DNA of 64,000 nt from a bacterium (lineage in GTDB: Bacteria; Fidelibacterota; Marinisomatia; Marinisomatales; JAHJCW01), in the NCBI GenBank assembly GCA_028282845.1, contig JANQGY010000013.1, positions 62,001 through 126,000 on the forward strand, read 5' to 3'. The position numbers were made by a program, and so were the translations under genes. The notes beneath the pieces were generated by a model, which did not search any database, was not told where the DNA came from, and saw only the letters and a program-made list of their open reading frames with translations. Of the stretch, positions 61,214-64,000 are shown in pieces. How positions within the stretch are numbered: position 1 is the first letter of the stretch; every line of letters starts with the position of its first letter.

Positions 61214-61257
61214 TTGACAAAAGACACCGTGTTCCTTATTTTAGAGACGCAATGTCA
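61214..61257 (+). promoter_or_regulatory. SDR promoter B with two operators
   Basis: TTGACA (61214-61219), 17 nt, TATTTT (61237-61242). Core ACACCGTGTT (61224-61233) lies in the spacer and ACGCAATGTC (61247-61256) downstream. The offsets from TTGACA (5 and 28 nt) equal those in promoter A at 58137. The rest of the gap 61083-61213 shows nothing else. Confidence 0.6.
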
Positions 61258-61286
61258 TTTATATTATTTAAAAGAGGAGATTTAAA

Positions 61287-62150
61287 ATGAAAAATATAAT
61301 CACAATAGTAATAATTAGCTTAATGGTCGGTTTAAATGCTCAAAATAAGAAAGTAGTGCTCATAACAGGAACTGCCTCAGGTATCGGTAAAGCAACGGCC
61401 GAGCATCTAATTAATGAAGGTCATATTGTATATGGTGGTGATATACAATTTGAAAAGAACAAATATTTAGATAAAATAGGTGGTTATTCAATAGATATGG
61501 ATGTAACAAGTGACAGTATGGTAATTGCAGGTGTTGAGAGAATTATTGAAGAACAGGGAAGAATTGATGTAGTTCTGAATAATGCAGGATACGGACAATA
61601 CGGGCCGGTAGAAGAAGTTACAATGGAAGATGCTTTTGCACAATTTGATGTAAATCTGTTCGGTGTAGCCCGAGTTACAAAAGCCGTGCTACCTTATATG
61701 CGTGAGCAGAGATTCGGTAAAATTATAAATATATCGTCAATGGGTGGAAAAATATATACCCCAATGGGAGCATGGTATCATGCGACAAAACATGCAATTG
61801 AAGGGTGGAGCGACTGTTTGCGCCTTGAGGTTAAGGAATTTGGAATTGATGTCGTTATAATTGAACCCGGACTAATAAATACTAATTTTTATCAAGTATA
61901 TGATGAAAAATTAGAACCGTATTTAGAGAATACGGCCTATGGTCATATATTAAATCCAATGACAAATATGAGAGTGAGGCCGAAAATGTCTGAACCGGTT
62001 GTAATTGCTAAAGTAGTAAGCAAAGCTATTGATGATGATACACCTAAAACAAGGTATGTAAAAGGAAGAATGGGAAAATTTTTAATCAAATTCAGAGACA
62101 TATTCGGTGATAGAGCTTATGACCGGTTAATTATGAGTCAAATTAATTAG
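61287..62150 (+). CDS. Short-chain dehydrogenase with signal peptide (paralogue)
   Basis: A 287-residue SDR closely similar to the product at 58210: leader MKNIITIVIISLMVGLNAQ, then NKKVVLITGTASGIGKATAE, LNNAGYGQYG, Ser in IINISSMGGKI and catalytic YHATK (MGAWYHATKHAIEGWSD). The acidic cofactor residue region YGGDIQFEKNKYLD is the same. It has its own promoter with two operators and AGAGGAG 7-8 nt before the ATG. The two genes probably arose by duplication and are co-regulated by the TetR protein between them. Confidence 0.88.
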   Translation: MKNIITIVIISLMVGLNAQNKKVVLITGTASGIGKATAEHLINEGHIVYGGDIQFEKNKYLDKIGGYSIDMDVTSDSMVIAGVERIIEEQGRIDVVLNNAGYGQYGPVEEVTMEDAFAQFDVNLFGVARVTKAVLPYMREQRFGKIINISSMGGKIYTPMGAWYHATKHAIEGWSDCLRLEVKEFGIDVVIIEPGLINTNFYQVYDEKLEPYLENTAYGHILNPMTNMRVRPKMSEPVVIAKVVSKAIDDDTPKTRYVKGRMGKFLIKFRDIFGDRAYDRLIMSQIN

Positions 62151-62195
62151 TTGAAATAAATTGAAAATATTGTATAATAAAATGGAGATAAAATA

Positions 62196-63101
62196 ATGAG
62201 TAAAGAAAAATGGACAGCGGAAAATATTCCAAGTCAAAAAGGGAAAATAGCAATTGTAACCGGTTCCAGTAGCGGTATTGGTTATGAAGCAGCCCGTGTG
62301 CTCGCCAATAAAGGAGCCGAAGTTATTGTGGCGGTGCGTAGCGAAGGGAAAGGTGAAAAGGCAGTTGTAAAGATAAAAGATCAAAATGTAGATGCCAAGA
62401 TAAAATTGATGCTGCTTGATCTAGCTGATCTAAAATCGGTTGAACAATTTGCCAATGAATTCCAAGCTGAATATTCTAAATTGGATATTCTAATCAATAA
62501 TGCCGGTGTTATGATGCCGCCTTATGGTAAAACCAAAGACGGTTTTGAACTACAGATTGGTACTAATCATTTTGGGCATTTTGCACTTACGGGCCAACTC
62601 TTAAGCATGTTACAAAAAACGGCCGATTCCAGAATAGTCAATGTATCAAGTATTGCTCATACACAGGGTAATCTTGACTTTAATGATCTCAATTGGGAGA
62701 ACAGGAATTACAAGCCAATGCGATCGTACGGGGACAGCAAAATAGCTAATCTTTATTTTACTTATGAACTTGAAGCCCGTTTAGCTGAGGTCGGAAAAAA
62801 TCCGATGGTTACTGCAGCACATCCCGGCTGGACGGCCACCGAGCTGCAAAGGCATTCCGGCTTAGCAAGCTTTGGCAATAAGTTTTTCGCCATGCCGATT
62901 GAGCAGGGAGCTCTTCCAACCTTAAGAGCGGCAACCGATGTTCAGGCCATGAGCGGTGAGTACTATGGGCCCGATGGTTATCGCGAAATGCGCGGGTATC
63001 CCGTAAAAGTAAAATCTAATAAACTTTCCCACGACAAAGATATTGCCAAAAAACTTTGGGAGGTTTCGGAGGATTTGACTAGAATTAAGTTCAATATATA
63101 G
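62196..63101 (+). CDS. Short-chain dehydrogenase, retinol-dehydrogenase-like
   Basis: A 301-residue SDR of the WW-domain oxidoreductase / retinol dehydrogenase-like group: TGSSSGIGYEAARVLANKG, LLDLADLKSVEQFA, INNAGVMMPPYGKT, FGHFALTGQLL, Ser in VNVSSIAHTQG and YGDSK as catalytic pair. Late motif VTAAHPGWTATELQRHSG. No leader peptide. ATGGAG about 8 nt upstream supports the start. It follows the leader-bearing SDR by 45 nt and precedes another of the same group by 10 nt. Confidence 0.93.
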   Translation: MSKEKWTAENIPSQKGKIAIVTGSSSGIGYEAARVLANKGAEVIVAVRSEGKGEKAVVKIKDQNVDAKIKLMLLDLADLKSVEQFANEFQAEYSKLDILINNAGVMMPPYGKTKDGFELQIGTNHFGHFALTGQLLSMLQKTADSRIVNVSSIAHTQGNLDFNDLNWENRNYKPMRSYGDSKIANLYFTYELEARLAEVGKNPMVTAAHPGWTATELQRHSGLASFGNKFFAMPIEQGALPTLRAATDVQAMSGEYYGPDGYREMRGYPVKVKSNKLSHDKDIAKKLWEVSEDLTRIKFNI

Positions 63102-63111
63102 GAGGTACTAA

Positions 63112-64000
63112 ATGCCTAGGAAGGATGTTATATGGTTAGATAAAAAGACAAAACTAAAGGATTTAAGCGGTAAAACCTATATTGTTACCGGAGCAAATTC
63201 GGGTGTAGGGTTGGAAACAGCAAGACAAATAGTAAAACAGGGTGGTCACGTTGTGATGGCTTGCCGAAGAGTTGATGCAAGTGAAGAAGTTGCACAGAGC
63301 TTTCGCGATCTAAAAGGCAGTTATGATGTAATGAAATTAGACCTTGCTGATCTACAATCAGTAAGAGATTTTGTTGCGGAATTCTTAAAGAAATATGATA
63401 GATTAGATGGTCTTGTTTGCAATGCAGGACTAATGACCATGGGAAAAGAACCTCAAAGGACTAAGGATGGTTTGGAGTTAACAATTGCTGTAAGTTATTT
63501 CGGACATTTCCTACTGACGGAATTATTGATTGATATTTTAAAGAAAAGTGCCCCATCTAGAATGGTGATACTTTCGTCTGTTATTCATGCCGGTACTCCC
63601 AAAAACCGGTATAAGGTTCACCTAGAAGATTTGAATTATAATAATAGAAAGTTCTCGAATATGGGCGCCTATGGCGAGGCCAAAGTGGCTACTGTCCTGT
63701 ATGCAATGGAGCTTGGTAGGAGACTGGAGGGAACTAGAGTTACTGCTTATTCAGTTCATCCTGGCTGGGCAAGATCGAATTTTGGTAAAGGTGGAGGTAC
63801 GTTTGCCATGAGATTTCTACTGAAATCTGTGAACTTTATAATGGCTTCGGCAACGAACAGCAATGAAGAATCAGCGCAAACGTCACTACATTGTTTATTA
63901 TCTGATGATGCACCGAATCATTCTGGTGCTTATTTTAGTCAACAGAGTGTACTTTACAGAGATAAAGAATGTAAAAAAGGTGGTTGGCCATTGGAATCGC
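63112..64000 (+). CDS. Short-chain dehydrogenase, retinol-dehydrogenase-like (runs off the window)
   Basis: Open from ATG 63112 to the end of the window (296 codons visible, no stop). AGGAGG lies 6 nt upstream. Motifs: IVTGANSGVGLETARQIVKQ, MKLDLADLQSV, VCNAGLMTMG, Ser in ILSSVIHAG and catalytic YGEAK in GAYGEAKVATVLY, followed by YSVHPGWARSNFG. It is most like its upstream neighbour, so the pair is a tandem duplication of the retinol-dehydrogenase-like branch. The protein should end a short way past the window edge. Confidence 0.93.
   Translation, partial: MPRKDVIWLDKKTKLKDLSGKTYIVTGANSGVGLETARQIVKQGGHVVMACRRVDASEEVAQSFRDLKGSYDVMKLDLADLQSVRDFVAEFLKKYDRLDGLVCNAGLMTMGKEPQRTKDGLELTIAVSYFGHFLLTELLIDILKKSAPSRMVILSSVIHAGTPKNRYKVHLEDLNYNNRKFSNMGAYGEAKVATVLYAMELGRRLEGTRVTAYSVHPGWARSNFGKGGGTFAMRFLLKSVNFIMASATNSNEESAQTSLHCLLSDDAPNHSGAYFSQQSVLYRDKECKKGGWPLES

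Noticed and set aside
1..64000. CRISPR arrays, rRNA operons, insertion sequences, prophage genes
   Set aside because: No regularly spaced repeats, rRNA signatures, transposase DDE or integrase motifs were found by eye in any frame.

Overview
The window is 64 kb of an AT-rich bacterial chromosome. Several features point to a Gram-negative member of the FCB superphylum (Bacteroidetes/Chlorobi/Marinimicrobia-like): secreted proteins with C-terminal type IX (Por) sorting domains, an LptD/OstA-like outer-membrane assembly protein, a GH97 glycosidase, lipoproteins and small beta-barrel proteins. Promoters look like ordinary sigma-70 (TTGACA, 17 nt, TAATTT) and many genes have strong Shine-Dalgarno sites. 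That fits Marinimicrobia or an Ignavibacteria-like lineage better than Bacteroidetes proper, but the phylum call is an inference. No rRNA, CRISPR array, transposase or integrase was seen.

Layout. 1-4.6 kb: end of a sodium:solute symporter, an inverting-type GH97 glycosidase, an orphan TrpB2-type tryptophan synthase beta chain and a small winged-helix-like protein. 4.6-6.3 kb (minus): a DUF4395 membrane protein and an Xre regulator/membrane protein pair. 6.3-9.5 kb (minus): a tightly packed sulfur operon in the order Cys-rich MerR regulator, SQR-like flavoprotein, DUF1641, TusE/DsrC-like, DsrE-like. 9.8-12.4 kb (minus): a nitrilase and an Ig/beta-helix lipoprotein. 12.7-16.9 kb: a very AT-rich block of secreted proteins, bounded by a decayed tRNA-Lys copy on the left and the intact tRNA-Lys(UUU) on the right. 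It holds two proteins with type IX sorting domains, a TPR protein and a transglutaminase-like protein. In the last gene the sorting domain is in the -1 frame, behind a heptamer and hairpin that look like a programmed frameshift signal. 17-20.8 kb: a bactofilin-like membrane protein, rlmB, an outer-membrane protein, tRNA-Lys(CUU) and tmRNA.

20.9-27.5 kb (minus): housekeeping operons: a GlmU-type nucleotidyltransferase, a small exported protein, LytR_C, rsfS and argS; then a GNAT, mnmA and a cysteine desulfurase. 27.6-35 kb (plus): a PfkB kinase, a TPR lipoprotein, rlmN, a purine nucleoside phosphorylase, an M20 amidohydrolase, yjbQ, a nucleoside kinase and a GNAT. 35-47.3 kb (minus, listed in transcription order): rarA, lptD-like, a zinc-ribbon protein, hisS, topA, glyQS, ggt. 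47.3-48.5 kb: an FKBP lipoprotein, a cold-shock protein and tRNA-Thr(CGU). 49-52 kb: an arylsulfotransferase / small membrane protein / PAPS sulfotransferase module, bounded by two direct copies (about 100 bp) of the 3' end of a neighbouring gene. 52.7-56 kb: an envelope lipid-glycosylation set (flippase-like protein, GT39, PAP2). 56.2-64 kb: a hydrolase, an AraC regulator and a cluster of five short-chain dehydrogenases with a TetR regulator. Two of the dehydrogenases carry signal peptides and share a conserved promoter with two operators.

The most notable candidates are the frameshift signal that would decide whether a protein receives its type IX sorting domain (around 16.33 kb), the tRNA-Lys-bounded island, the double-operator SDR regulon, the repeat-bounded sulfotransferase module and a tmRNA tag that does not end in LAA.
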